From: Chloroflexota bacterium
GTDB taxonomy: Bacteria > Chloroflexota > UBA6077 > JACCZL01
Length of the DNA stretch: 64,000 bases
Reading direction: 5' to 3'
Assembly: GCA_020845495.1 (NCBI GenBank)
Contig: JADLFM010000205.1
Location: forward strand, 93,046 to 157,045
Position 1 is the stretch's first letter; every line of letters starts with the position of its first letter. The notes under the pieces were generated by a model that worked only from the letters and a program-made list of their open reading frames with translations, had not been told where the DNA came from and made no database searches. Below are positions 1-9,174 of the stretch, piece by piece. The position numbers were made by a program, and so were the translations under genes.

Positions 1-1760
1 GCGAGCAGCAGCCGAACCTGGTCACCCTGGCGCAGGGCGAGGCCGGCGACCGTCAACGGGTCGCCTGGGGTGACTGAGAGTATGTCGGCGTCGGCGTACT
101 CCAGCACGTCGGCAAGGACGTGGTAGAGCGGAAACGCGCCACCCGGTACCGAGTGGAAGCGGTCTGGATCCAGCGAGCCGGTCGTCGCTTCGAGGACGCC
201 GCGTGCCCCAATCGTCTCGTAGTAGGTCACGCTCTCTGCGCCTGCTTTGGCGAGGCTGGCGATACTGCCGAGCGTCCAGCCTGCGCCGAGCAGCGACATC
301 TGCCGAACGTCGATGGGCGAGGTCCGATCCCCGATCTCAGGCGCGGGCTCGGTCGACTCGGCGACGGCATTGAAGCGCGGACGCAACGTCACCGGGCTGA
401 CCACGACCGGGAGTCCACCGGACCGCGCCCGCGCGCACTCGACCGTCCACGCCTGGGCCTGTAACGTCTCCACCAGCGAGGTATTGTCGAAGGCGTGGAC
501 CTGGGGCGTGATGGTGTAGCAGACAGCGTCGAGGAGGTGGACCGGCGGACGGCCTCGATTCAACTCGGTGAAGTTCGCGTCCGTGCCCGAGACGAACGCC
601 GCCTCCGGTGCGTAGGCCCGCAGGATCGTCCGCGCCCGTCCTAGCCGTGCCTCGCTCGCCGTGGCGCTCGTGGCAGCGTCGAAGACGAGCCAGCGCCGAA
701 CGCTCGGCCGCTGCGCTCGCAGGATCCGGTCGACGCGCTCGATCTGGTCGTCCAGGTCGTCGGGCGTCAGGAAGATAGCCGCTTCGATCGGGACGCCAAG
801 CTCGGCGGCGCGCTCGACCCCACGTCGCAGCCGGATGCCAAGGTCTGGATCGTTCAGGTGCAGGTCGACGCGCAGGTGCGCGAGACCGAGCGCGATCAAG
901 CGGGCACGCTCCCGGGCGCCAAGCTGATCGCCGCCAGCGTCGGCGCCCAGCCCGAGCGACGGTAGCCGCCCAATAGCCGGCGCCTCGGCATCCAGGGTGA
1001 CCTCGAGTGGAGGCGGCCAGAAGCCGGGCGGCGTTAGCTCGTCGGCATCGGCGCCAGTCTCGACGAGCGTCAGGGTCACCGATTGGCGCACGCGGGTGCC
1101 GGCCTCGACGGTGACGGGGCGAGGCAGACGCAGCGGCGTGCTGTAGGTCTTGAACGAGGCGTCGGTCCAGTTCCGCTGATCTTCCATCTCGAAGGTATCA
1201 CCCTCGAAGCGGATCGAGGCGACGAGCCCTGGTACGACGTCGTGCACGAGAGTGCCGAGATCCTGCACCGGCTGGTGGGGCGAGATCGTTCGCGGGAAGA
1301 CGGCCAGCGTGGCCGTGCCGTCCACCTTGCGAGCCAGGAACGGCGTACCGGCCACGCTGTCGCCCGGGTGGAGGAAGCAGATGCCGATGCGGTTTCGAAC
1401 GAACGTGCTCCGGGCCTCGCCATCAAGGGCAAAGGTGACAGTGCCGTCCTCCTCGCCGGCGATGGTGACGCCAGCCGCGAAGTCGACGTCCCGCCAGCGG
1501 AACTCGCCGAGGTATCTGATACGGAACGCCCGCTCCTGCTGCTCGACGGATAGGCCGGTCACCCGCAGCGGCGGGGTCCGCCAGTTCCGGTCCCGCACCG
1601 CGACGTAGATACGACGCACGATCTCCTTGTCGCCGTAGCGCACGTAGCGTAGGTCGCCGTTTTCGAGGATCATCGTCAACGGCCCGGCCCGAAGCGGGGT
1701 CCGGAGGGGCGGCGCCTCGTCCTGGCCGTCGAGGAGCACCTGTCGCGGCAGATCGGTCAT
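1..1760 (-). CDS. D-apionate lactonase-like protein, partial
   Basis: Read from an ATG at 1760 with no stop before the window edge, so about 586 codons are visible and the C-terminus lies outside. The N-terminal beta-rich third contains GPLTMILENGDLRYVR (residues 26-41) and FEMEDQRNWTDASFKTY (190-206). I recall these stretches from the ApnL family, which opens D-apionolactone during apiose (plant cell-wall sugar) catabolism. The later part (for example RLIALGLAHLRVDLHLND) fits the TIM-barrel-like middle domain. The gene has no signal peptide, so the product is probably cytoplasmic. It is divergent from tenA with 76 bp between the two starts. No other apiose gene is visible. The reading frame is secure; the family name rests on memory of conserved stretches. 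Confidence 0.7.
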   Translation of the reverse strand, partial: MTDLPRQVLLDGQDEAPPLRTPLRAGPLTMILENGDLRYVRYGDKEIVRRIYVAVRDRNWRTPPLRVTGLSVEQQERAFRIRYLGEFRWRDVDFAAGVTIAGEEDGTVTFALDGEARSTFVRNRIGICFLHPGDSVAGTPFLARKVDGTATLAVFPRTISPHQPVQDLGTLVHDVVPGLVASIRFEGDTFEMEDQRNWTDASFKTYSTPLRLPRPVTVEAGTRVRQSVTLTLVETGADADELTPPGFWPPPLEVTLDAEAPAIGRLPSLGLGADAGGDQLGARERARLIALGLAHLRVDLHLNDPDLGIRLRRGVERAAELGVPIEAAIFLTPDDLDDQIERVDRILRAQRPSVRRWLVFDAATSATASEARLGRARTILRAYAPEAAFVSGTDANFTELNRGRPPVHLLDAVCYTITPQVHAFDNTSLVETLQAQAWTVECARARSGGLPVVVSPVTLRPRFNAVAESTEPAPEIGDRTSPIDVRQMSLLGAGWTLGSIASLAKAGAESVTYYETIGARGVLEATTGSLDPDRFHSVPGGAFPLYHVLADVLEYADADILSVTPGDPLTVAGLALRQGDQVRLLL

Positions 1761-1836
1761 GCGGGCGTACCTCGTGTGCGTGTTGGGCGGTGCGTTCTCG
1801 CCCGCGCCATACGCTTCCCGGACCATAATAGGCGGT

Positions 1837-2541
1837 ATGACCGAGCGATTCACCGACCGACTGCGCCGGCTCGCCGGCCACGCCTGGGAAGGGCAGCACG
1901 AGCATCCGTTCGTCCGTGGGATAGGGGCGGGCACCCTGGACCTCGAGCGCTTCGCCTACTGGGTCCGCCAGGACTACCTCTACCTGATCGAGTATTGCCG
2001 GCTGTTCGCGCTCGGAGCCGCGCGGGCGCCCGACATGGAGACGCTCGCGCGTTTCGCCGACCTCTTGCAGGCGACGGCTCGCACCGAGATGGACCTCCAT
2101 CGCACCTATGCCGCCCGTTTTGGTATCAGGCTAGCCGACCTCGAGCGGGAGGTGATGGCGCCGACGACCCGCGCTTACACCGACTTCTTGTTGCGCGTTG
2201 CGGCGATGGGCGACTTTGCAGAGCTTGCGGCAGCACTCTTGCCGTGTACCTGGGGCTTCTCCGAGATCGGCCAGCGGCTGGGCCAGGAGTCTCGTCCCGC
2301 CGACGACCGCTACGCCGACTGGGTCACCATGTACGCCGATCCGGACTTCGCGGCGCTCGCCGACTGGTGCCGTGATCTCGTCGACCGCCTCGGTGACGAA
2401 GCCGGCCCATCCGTGCGCGCACGGATGGAGCGGGCGTTCGTCACGAGCGTTCAGTACGAGTGGCGCTTCTGGGAGATGGCGTGGACCCTGGAGCGCTGGC
2501 CCGACGAGGTGGCGGGCCAGCAGGCGGCCCTGCCGAGTTGA
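1837..2541 (+). CDS. tenA: TenA family thiaminase II-like protein
   Basis: A 234-residue all-helical protein of the TenA family, which hydrolyses amino-HMP pyrimidine in thiamin salvage. Visible family residues are Asp46-Tyr47 in RQDYLYL, the putative nucleophile Cys137 in LLPCTWGFSEIG, and the C-terminal SVQYEWRFWEMAW segment that supplies the late glutamate. Length is usual for the family. An upstream in-frame ATG at 1759 would add 26 residues that do not look conserved; the ATG at 1837 gives the normal N-terminus (MTERFTDRLRR). The gene is a single unit divergent from the ApnL-like gene. I see no TPP riboswitch in the short leader. Some TenA proteins act on substrates other than thiamin pyrimidines, and no thi genes are adjacent. 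Confidence 0.85.
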   Translation: MTERFTDRLRRLAGHAWEGQHEHPFVRGIGAGTLDLERFAYWVRQDYLYLIEYCRLFALGAARAPDMETLARFADLLQATARTEMDLHRTYAARFGIRLADLEREVMAPTTRAYTDFLLRVAAMGDFAELAAALLPCTWGFSEIGQRLGQESRPADDRYADWVTMYADPDFAALADWCRDLVDRLGDEAGPSVRARMERAFVTSVQYEWRFWEMAWTLERWPDEVAGQQAALPS

Positions 2542-2586
2542 GCCGGCGATCGAGGTAGGCCGCTCACGGCGGGCAGGCTACGGGCA

Positions 2587-2649
2587 GGCAGGCCGATTAC
2601 GGCAGGCCGATTACGGCAGGCCGATTACGGCAGGCCGATTACGGCAGGC
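2587..2649. repeat. 14-bp tandem repeat, 4.5 copies
   Basis: Four perfect head-to-tail copies of GGCAGGCCGATTAC (2587-2600, 2601-2614, 2615-2628, 2629-2642), then a 7-base partial copy. The array lies between tenA and the convergent ABC exporter gene. The exporter stop codon (TAA, read from 2641-2639) falls inside the fourth copy. Confidence 0.95.
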
Positions 2650-5596
2650 TTGCCTCCGGCGAGGCGGCGAGCGCACTCAGTTGGTCGGCTACCAGCCGCG
2701 CGTAGAGGCCCCTGCGCTCCAGCAGGTCCGGATGAGTGCCTTCCTCGACCACCTGTCCCCGATCGAGGACGAAGATTCGGTCGGCGTCGGCAACCGTCTC
2801 CAGCCGATGCGCGACCTTGATGACCGTCCTCTGGTGCTGTGCTGGCCGGCCGGACGTTTGCAACGCGGCCTGGAGCGCTCGCTGCGTCGTCGCGTCGAGC
2901 GCCGACGTCGCCTCGTCGAGAATTAACACGTCTGGGTCGCGCAGAAGGGCTCGCGCCAGAGCGATCCGTTGCCGCTGACCGCCCGACAAACCAGTGCCTC
3001 GCTCGCCAACCACGGTATCGTAGCCTTCTGGCAGCGTCGTGACGAAGTCATGGGCTTGCGCGAAGCGCGCCGCCCGCTGCACGTCAGCATCGGACGCATC
3101 CTCCAACCCGAAGCGAATATTCTCGTAGATGGTCGTGGCCAGCAGTTGGGTGTCCTGAGGGACGATCGCGATGTGGTCTCGAAGTGACGCGATGCGGGCG
3201 TCTCGAATGTTCGTGCCATCCCAGGTGATGCGCCCGCTCGTGGGTTCATACAGGCGGGCCAGGAGCGCAATCACGGTCGACTTGCCGGAGGCGGTCGGCC
3301 CGACAAAGGCGATGGTGGCACCGGCCGGAATGCGGAGCGTCAGATGGTGCAGCACCTCGTCGTCGCTGTCTGGATAGCCGAAGCTGACATCGTCGAAGCA
3401 GAACGCCTCGCGCAGCGGGCCGAGCGTGATGGTACCGGGTAGCTCCGACTCGATGGGCTGCCCAAGCAACTCGACCACCCGCTCTACACTGGCTCCCGCG
3501 TCGGTCAGGCTCTGGCGAGCGGTGGCGACCTGGGTCACCGGTCCGAAGATCTGACTCAGGAGCACGTAGAACGCCGTCAGGCCGCCCACCGCGAGGTCCC
3601 GGCCCTCGCTCGTGATCACCAGGTACCCGCCGACGAGGAGGACGATGACCTGGGTCAAATGCATGATGAGCGTGGCGCCCTGGGCGAGCACGGTGGTCTC
3701 ACGTGCATACGCCAGGTTGAGCTGGCGGTGCTCCGAGAGATGTCGGCTGAGACGGCCGATCAGAAAGCGCTGCGCTCCGTACACCTTGATGAGCGCCTGC
3801 ATCATCGTCATCTCGCTGATGGCGGCAGCCAGCGCGCTGATTCGTCGACTCCGCTCGCGAGCAGCGGCTCGGAGGTTGCGGCGGCGCAGCCGGTAGATCA
3901 ACCCCAGCAGTGGGAGACTCAGGAGGAGGATGGACGCGAGCCTTGGCTCGAGGCTGAACATCACGGCGGCGTTCAGCACCAGCGCGATGAGGCCGGCGAT
4001 GAGGGGCAAGATGGCGCCGGTCACGGCCTGTTGAATCGTGGCCGCGTCGTAGACGATGCGCTGATTCACATCCGCAACGGTGGTGTGGGTAATGAACGAG
4101 GTTGGCAGCCGGACCACTACTGCCAGGAGCTTGCGGCGAAGGTCGAAGACGATCGATTCCCCGACCATGTTCGCCAGCAGCACCAGACGCAAGCGCGCTA
4201 CGGCCGAAAGGAGGTACAGCAAGCCGAGGCACGCTACCAACAGCAGCAGCGCGCGTAGTTGCTCGTTAGTGCTGGCAATGACGTATCCACGCGGTCCCAG
4301 GAGCGGGATGGCCTGCCCCAACGGCTGGTGGGCCAGGACGTTGTCGATGAGGAAGCGGAACGCGAGCGGCAGCGCCAACGAGAAGCCGATGCCGATCACG
4401 ATGTAGCAGATGATCGCGGTCGCGGATCGCCAGTATCCGCTGAGGAGCGGCAGTAGCCGCTGAACGGTGGCGCGGGCCGAGAGTCGCCGCGAGCGGGCGG
4501 CCTCCTCCAGCGCACGGCGCCAGTCCCGATCGACGACCGCTAGGGGGCGCCGATAGACGTCCGCAAATGCCTGCTGGGGATCGTACCGAGCACGCGTCAG
4601 GAGCGCGAGATACTGGGCCAGCCCGAACTGCCCGATCAGGTGACTGGCAAAAGCCGTGGCCACCGTCGTGGTAAGTGGCGAGACATGGACGGCGGCATCC
4701 ACCACAAGATCCTGCACCGATGGGAGAAGGTTGGCTGTAAGGAGGGACTGGCAGTGCTTTTCCTCGGCGGACTGACGGCCTGACCCGGTGCCAGGCACGC
4801 CGGCGTACCCTGCGAGACCTTCATCCCAGAAGCGCGCCCGTGCCGACGGACCAAATCGGCGCGCGGCAAACAGCCGCGTCAGGTCTGCCGCGATGTTCGG
4901 AACGCGTAACCCCGGCCCCAGCGTGACGTGGATGATCGGCTCGTGGTCCGGACCTCGTTCGAGCCGTCGTTGGCCGGCAGCGCCCGGAGGCGCCTGCTGC
5001 CCCTCATCAGGCGTCGAGCGGCCGGCATCGACATAGATGACCACGGTCGATAGCTGTCGAACGTCGAGACCAACGAGCCCGGCGGCCAGCGTTGCCGACG
5101 CGTAGAAGCGATCGGCCAGGTTCGAGATCTTCTCGCCGACGCGCGAACCTGGCCGGTAGCGAATCTCGAACAGTCGTGCTCGCTGCCGCATCCAGTCTCC
5201 GCGTAGCGACGGGTCCGGAGGCGTCAGTTCTGGTGGCTCCGGCGGCGTCAGCTCCGGCGGTATCGGACCCGGCGGCATCAACTCCGGTGCCATCAACTCT
5301 GGCGCCGTCGAATTGGGGTCCGGCCCCCGGCCGCCGAAAGCCTTCAGCCGGGCTGATTGCGGCGGGCGGGCGTCATCTCGAGCGGTGCACGCCTGGACAT
5401 GCGCTCGGAGTGCGAGCCTCGTCGTGGCCTCACGCAGTAGCGGTTGGAGCCTCGATATCGTTATCGCTGGATTCATGGCCAGGTGCGTGCCCCCATGCTG
5501 GGCGCCGTCGCTCCTGAGCCGGGCGCCCAGGGTCGAGCGTACTACCCTGGCAGGGGCGTTCATCTCGATCGTTCCGGCGGCATCCGTCCGCGTCAC
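2639..5596 (-). CDS. ABC exporter with N-terminal gluzincin-like pseudopeptidase domain
   Basis: A 985-residue half-transporter with three parts. Residues 1-135 are low complexity with a proline-rich [14 protein letters not shown] repeat. Residues ~140-365 resemble a gluzincin (peptidase MA/M1-like) domain: strand FEIRYRPGS (144-151), a helix ADLTR (237-241) where HExxH would be, FWDEGLAGY (256-264) where the glutamate helix would be, and a terminal helix ending in [12 protein letters not shown]. Residues ~385-985 are an ABC exporter core with six membrane segments, Walker [11 protein letters not shown]-loop IVPQD, signature [15 protein letters not shown], Walker [12 protein letters not shown] and switch VAHRL. 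The ATPase looks intact. The zinc-binding histidines are missing, so peptidase activity is unlikely. The start is uncertain; an internal ATG at residue 41 (MNPAITISR) is an alternative. A second exporter of the same design lies at 55671-58370. Substrate unknown. Confidence 0.85.
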   Translation of the reverse strand: MTRTDAAGTIEMNAPARVVRSTLGARLRSDGAQHGGTHLAMNPAITISRLQPLLREATTRLALRAHVQACTARDDARPPQSARLKAFGGRGPDPNSTAPELMAPELMPPGPIPPELTPPEPPELTPPDPSLRGDWMRQRARLFEIRYRPGSRVGEKISNLADRFYASATLAAGLVGLDVRQLSTVVIYVDAGRSTPDEGQQAPPGAAGQRRLERGPDHEPIIHVTLGPGLRVPNIAADLTRLFAARRFGPSARARFWDEGLAGYAGVPGTGSGRQSAEEKHCQSLLTANLLPSVQDLVVDAAVHVSPLTTTVATAFASHLIGQFGLAQYLALLTRARYDPQQAFADVYRRPLAVVDRDWRRALEEAARSRRLSARATVQRLLPLLSGYWRSATAIICYIVIGIGFSLALPLAFRFLIDNVLAHQPLGQAIPLLGPRGYVIASTNEQLRALLLLVACLGLLYLLSAVARLRLVLLANMVGESIVFDLRRKLLAVVVRLPTSFITHTTVADVNQRIVYDAATIQQAVTGAILPLIAGLIALVLNAAVMFSLEPRLASILLLSLPLLGLIYRLRRRNLRAAARERSRRISALAAAISEMTMMQALIKVYGAQRFLIGRLSRHLSEHRQLNLAYARETTVLAQGATLIMHLTQVIVLLVGGYLVITSEGRDLAVGGLTAFYVLLSQIFGPVTQVATARQSLTDAGASVERVVELLGQPIESELPGTITLGPLREAFCFDDVSFGYPDSDDEVLHHLTLRIPAGATIAFVGPTASGKSTVIALLARLYEPTSGRITWDGTNIRDARIASLRDHIAIVPQDTQLLATTIYENIRFGLEDASDADVQRAARFAQAHDFVTTLPEGYDTVVGERGTGLSGGQRQRIALARALLRDPDVLILDEATSALDATTQRALQAALQTSGRPAQHQRTVIKVAHRLETVADADRIFVLDRGQVVEEGTHPDLLERRGLYARLVADQLSALAASPEASLP

Positions 5597-5647
5597 TTGG
5601 CACGAAACGTGCCGCGTCGCGAGTCCGCTGTTGCGCTGACGACACGG

Positions 5648-5914
5648 TCATCTCGCCGCAAGGCCGCGGCCCGGCTGGCGAGCGTAGCGGCAGTGGGCGG
5701 GCGTCGTCTCGAGGGCTACGGTCACGGGCTCCGCCCGAAGCGACGTCCGGAGGGGTGACATCTCGTCCTGCACGGCGAGGCGCGCCTGTGACGCCGCTCC
5801 TCCGAGCGCCCGCATCGCCTCACCGAGTACCCGGACGGCCGGATCGCCCAGGAGCGTCCGCGCCAGTGCGATTCGCTGCCGTCGGCTGCCCAACAGGCCA
5901 ACTGCCGTCGCCAC
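5648..5914 (-). pseudogene. Decayed ABC transporter ATPase fragment
   Basis: A short frame whose first half reads [16 protein letters not shown] then DPAVRVLGEAMRALGG. This is recognisably an ABC signature plus Walker B segment (compare [16 protein letters not shown] and [12 protein letters not shown]), but the signature is damaged and the Walker B aspartate is now glycine. No Walker A, Q-loop or switch histidine remains. It lies directly upstream of the intact ABC exporter in the same orientation, so it is probably the relic of a former neighbouring exporter or of a partial duplication. The second half (after about 5780) shows no homology that I can recognise. Confidence 0.6.
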
Positions 5915-6081
5915 TGGAGATTCGAAGGTACCTGAGAACGCGGGAGATGTGACCCTGGAAGCCAGCCTCTGAACCAGGAAGAATTTTCAGGCGGGCGTCC
6001 AGGTACCAGCCGTCACCTGGACGAGCAGACCCGTGCCCAGGCAACGAGCCGCCACTCACACGGCAACAAGGAGGGCGTTTG
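5915..6081. other. Spacer between ABC relic and hypC
   Basis: With the ABC relic, this makes the ~485-base space between the exporter start (5596) and hypC. The only clear signal is the strong Shine-Dalgarno of hypC (AAGGAGGG, 6067-6074). No further gene, hairpin or clear promoter was recognised. Confidence 0.5.
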
Positions 6082-6384
6082 ATGTGTCTGGTGCTGCCGG
6101 CGCGCGTGCTGGCGGTGAACGGCGCAGCCGCGGACATCGAACTGTACGGCGGGATGCGCGCGACGGTCAGCCTGGCGGTCTGCCCTGACGTTGAGGTCGG
6201 TCAGTACGTGCTGGTCGACCGTGGGCTGGTGCTGGAGGTCATCGCGCCCGACGAGGCCGAGGCGATCCTGGCGATGTACGAGGAAATCGGGCAGATGCAA
6301 GCCGTGCCGGATGAGCAGATGCTCGCGAGCGGCGATGAGCAGACAGCCCCCGTCGTCACCGCCGAGAGCGCGCGTCATGCGTGA
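6082..6384 (+). CDS. hypC: HypC/HupF family hydrogenase maturation chaperone
   Basis: A 100-residue protein starting MCLVLPARVLAV, the HypC signature. The cysteine after the initiator Met is the residue that binds the Fe(CN)2CO precursor and HypD or the hydrogenase large subunit. The ATG at 6082 is chosen over the in-frame TTG at 6079 because it puts that Cys at position 2 and has AAGGAGGG at 6067-6074. A small beta-barrel (VNGAAADIELYGG, VEVGQYVLVDRGLVLEVI) is followed by an acidic helix (DEAEAILAMYEEI). The C-terminus overlaps the next gene by 8 bp, so translation is probably coupled. No hydrogenase structural gene or other hyp gene lies in this window. Confidence 0.88.
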   Translation: MCLVLPARVLAVNGAAADIELYGGMRATVSLAVCPDVEVGQYVLVDRGLVLEVIAPDEAEAILAMYEEIGQMQAVPDEQMLASGDEQTAPVVTAESARHA

Positions 6385-7141
6385 CGTCAGCCAGCGCGTA
6401 GCCGAGCCGCGCGCCCCGAGTCTGGCCGGGCCGCTGCGTTTCATTCGCTACGCCTTCATGCCGAACCGGCTTCGGTATTGCGGCAGCGACGACAACAGCA
6501 CGCTGTTTGGGTACGCCATCGAGGGCGTTGTGGACGGCGGCCTCAGTCCCCTGCTGCGCCGCTTCACGGGCGCGCTGCCGTACTTGCAACTCATCGCCCG
6601 CTCGAACGGCATCGCGGACCCATTCGACACGCGGGTCGTCGAAGCATACTGGCTCGGCAACGAACTCCTGGATGGCGTCGAGGTGCGGCAATTGTACGAC
6701 TCCCTGCGGGAGCGCTTCGGCAAACAGCTTCAGGGCCGCACCCGCGACCTCGTGCTCGGCAAAGCCCCGGCCGGCGCACAGCCACACCACAGCTTCCACG
6801 TGCTCGACGTTCACAGTCGAGTGGGGGAGCTAGGGCACACCCTCGAAACGCTCGAAGGTTGCCGAATTAGCTGGGGGCGTGTGGCCCGTGTCGAAGGTGC
6901 CCAACTGGTCGTCGAGCGGCAGCCGCTCGTGCTCCACAGTGGCAAGCTCGCGCTCGGCGAGACCCAGGTCGAGCGAGCGCTGCGGCAGGTCGACGGGCAC
7001 GGCTTTGCGGAGTGCGCCCAGCCCGGTGACTGGGTATCGTTGCACTGGGGCTGGGCCTGCGAAGTGCTGACCGCGCGCGAGCGCGCAAACCTGGAGCAGT
7101 ACACCCGGCGTCATCTTACGCTCGCGAACGAGACGCTCTGA
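6377..7141 (+). CDS. DUF6390-like protein coupled to HypC
   Basis: A 254-residue soluble protein starting MRDVSQRVAEPRAPS. The conserved-looking core is FIRYAFMPNRLRYCGSDD, then LQLIARSNGIADPFDTRVVE and YWLGNELLDGV, with a late segment GDWVSLHWGWACEVL. I recall this pattern from DUF6390, a family often found next to hypC or hydrogenase genes, but cannot confirm it. The frame stays open upstream to 6191; the ATG at 6377 is preferred because it overlaps the hypC stop by 8 bp, as in coupled gene pairs. The next gene starts one base after its stop. The role is unknown; association with hydrogenase maturation is inferred from context only. Confidence 0.75.
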   Translation: MRDVSQRVAEPRAPSLAGPLRFIRYAFMPNRLRYCGSDDNSTLFGYAIEGVVDGGLSPLLRRFTGALPYLQLIARSNGIADPFDTRVVEAYWLGNELLDGVEVRQLYDSLRERFGKQLQGRTRDLVLGKAPAGAQPHHSFHVLDVHSRVGELGHTLETLEGCRISWGRVARVEGAQLVVERQPLVLHSGKLALGETQVERALRQVDGHGFAECAQPGDWVSLHWGWACEVLTARERANLEQYTRRHLTLANETL

Positions 7142-7142
7142 C

Positions 7143-8813
7143 ATGGGGCGGCCGCGCGAGAATGATCGACCCGAAAAGGTGCAGTCGAGCCAGCGGCCAC
7201 GGTCGACTCGGCGGGCGATCTTCGGCCAGATGGCCGGTCGAGAGCTCGGCGGCGTGCGGACAGCGCCGCCATCGTCCAGTCGCCGCGATTTCCTGCGCCA
7301 TGCCGTGGCGGTCGCCGCCACGACGCTCGTTGCTCCGATGCTCGCCGCCACGGCATCGGCCTGCTCCCGGCTACCCTCGCCACGGCCTTCCCTGACTGTC
7401 GCTCTCGGAGCCGACCCGGCCGGGCTCAACCCGCTCCTTCAGACCGGTCTCGTCGAGGCCAGCGTCCACACGAACATCTACGACTCGTTGGCCTTCCTCG
7501 ACGCCGAGGGCGCGCCCCAGGCGGCGCTGGCCGAGTCGTGGCGGGTGCTCGACGACCGAACCTGGGAGTTTCGCCTACGGCCGAACGTGACGTTTCACAA
7601 CGGCGAGCCATTCGACTCGTCGGCCGTGCGGTTTACCGTCGAGACGATGCTGGATCCGGCCTCGAAGTCGCCGGTCAAGGCGCAACTCGACAGCATCGAC
7701 CGTGTCGAGACGCCGACCCCACTCGTCGTGCGGATCGTCACCAAGAAGCCGTTCGCCCCGCTGCTGGCCGAACTGACGGCGCTGGCGATGCTGCCGCCCC
7801 GCCATGCGGCGGCGAGTGGGATGGACGCTCTGAGCGAGCGGCCGGTCGGGACCGGGCCGTTCCGGTTTGTCGAATGGGCTCATGACGATCGCCTGGTCCT
7901 GGACGCGAACCGCCAGCACTGGCGCGGCGCGCCCGGCGTCGATCGCGTCGAGTTCCGGCCGATTCCCGATGCCGCCACTCGGCTGGCTGCGCTCAGGACG
8001 GCCCAGGTCGATCTCTCCACCAGCATCTCAGTCGATCAGGTGAGCGAACTGGCGTCGGCCGAGCTGCGGCTGTTCCGTCGGCCGGGCATCCAGACGCTCT
8101 ACCTCCGCCTGCATGCACGCCGCCCGCCCCTCGACGACGTGCGGGTGCGCCGTGCGGTGGCTCACGCCATCGACGTGGACACCATTGTCGAGAAGCTCTA
8201 CGGCGGGTATGCCCGCCGAGTGACGGCGCCGTTCCCGTCGAACGTCTTCGGCTACGATCCGAGCGTCGCCCCGGTCCCGTACGACCCGGCCCGCGCTCGT
8301 GCGCTGCTGACTGAGGCCGGCTATGGCGACGGCGTGCAGGTGTCGCTGGAGACACCGCGTGGCCGCTACCCGATGGACGATCAACTCGCGCTCGTCGTGG
8401 CTGGCTCTCTGCGCGGTGTCGGCATCGAGGTAGAGCAGAGCACGCTCGAGTGGGGCGCGTACCTGAAGAAGATCAACGCCGGGCAGGGCCAAGACGTCTT
8501 CTTGCTGGCTGGCACCAACCGTACCTTCGATCCCCACTTCACGATGGCTCGCATCTACGCCAACGCGTCGAGCTTCGGCCGCGACTACTATGGGAACCCG
8601 GATATCGATCCGCTCGTCTCCGACGCAGCGGCTACCCTCGACGCCGACCGCCGCCGAGCGCTCTATCAGCAACTTCTGGGTACCCTGCGGACCGACGTAC
8701 CGGCCGTGTGGCTGGCCCAGCTCGACGACCTGTACGGTGCGCGACCGAGTCTGGAGTGGCAGCCCCGCGCCGACAGCCTCACCTGGCTCTGGGGCGCGAA
8801 GCTGACCGGGTAA
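7143..8813 (+). CDS. Family 5 extracellular solute-binding lipoprotein
   Basis: A peptide/nickel-type binding protein (SBP_bac_5) of up to 556 residues. A twin-arginine motif SSRRDFLRH lies near residue 47 and is followed by a hydrophobic segment and a lipobox-like ATASACSR, so the mature protein is probably a Tat-exported lipoprotein. Family motifs are LTVALGADPAGLNPLLQTG, VRFTVETMLDP, RPVGTGPFRFVEW and VRRAVAHAIDVDTIVEKLYGG. The N-terminal 29 residues may not be translated; an in-frame ATG at 7230 is an alternative start closer to the signal. It begins one base after the DUF6390-like gene. No cognate permease or ATPase genes follow. Ligand unknown; nickel is attractive next to hypC but untested. 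Confidence 0.85.
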   Translation: MGRPRENDRPEKVQSSQRPRSTRRAIFGQMAGRELGGVRTAPPSSSRRDFLRHAVAVAATTLVAPMLAATASACSRLPSPRPSLTVALGADPAGLNPLLQTGLVEASVHTNIYDSLAFLDAEGAPQAALAESWRVLDDRTWEFRLRPNVTFHNGEPFDSSAVRFTVETMLDPASKSPVKAQLDSIDRVETPTPLVVRIVTKKPFAPLLAELTALAMLPPRHAAASGMDALSERPVGTGPFRFVEWAHDDRLVLDANRQHWRGAPGVDRVEFRPIPDAATRLAALRTAQVDLSTSISVDQVSELASAELRLFRRPGIQTLYLRLHARRPPLDDVRVRRAVAHAIDVDTIVEKLYGGYARRVTAPFPSNVFGYDPSVAPVPYDPARARALLTEAGYGDGVQVSLETPRGRYPMDDQLALVVAGSLRGVGIEVEQSTLEWGAYLKKINAGQGQDVFLLAGTNRTFDPHFTMARIYANASSFGRDYYGNPDIDPLVSDAAATLDADRRRALYQQLLGTLRTDVPAVWLAQLDDLYGARPSLEWQPRADSLTWLWGAKLTG

Positions 8814-9174
8814 CCCGAGCGTACTACGACTCCATGTATCGTGCGCGGCCCACCCTTCGGCGCCACAGAGTACGGCGCCTGCTCGCGTTGACGCTGGACC
8901 TCGAGGCCCATCCTCGCTTCGTCAGTGCCGCGCACCGGCATCGACGACGCGCGTGTGCGCGGACGCTCCTCGACCCTTCTCCCGTACCCAGGAGAGAGGC
9001 CGAGGGTGAGGGGCTTCCCGGTGGTATGGAGGGCGTTGTGGGCGCAAGATCGTGCAGAACACCCGTACGGTCCACTGGTGAGGGTGCTATCCGGCCGACG
9101 CTCTATACTCGGGCGACACGCGACATGAACGGTGCGACGGCGCCAGGTCGAGCGGAGCGACGTTGGGAGGGGCC
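8814..9174. other. Gene-free spacer with a dispersed GC-rich repeat
   Basis: Some 360 bases without a convincing gene. The recognisable element is an imperfect palindromic repeat at 8975-9014 (CCTTCTCCCGTACC, then AGGAGAGAGG, then GAGGGTGAGGGGC), related to copies at 40820-40895 and 60241-60287. A GGGAGGGG Shine-Dalgarno at 9165-9172 precedes the next start. Confidence 0.5.
8975..9014 (+). repeat. REP-like intergenic palindrome, copy 1
   Basis: A GC-rich segment beginning CCTTCTCCCGTACCC and ending GAGGGTGAGGGGC. It can fold on CTCCC/GGAGAG pairing. The same order of blocks occurs in reverse orientation at 40820-40895 and in a related form at 60241-60287. All three copies are intergenic. Confidence 0.6.

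Noticed and set aside
1761..1836. TPP riboswitch upstream of tenA
   Set aside because: The 76-base spacer is too short and lacks the conserved TPP-aptamer sequence blocks.
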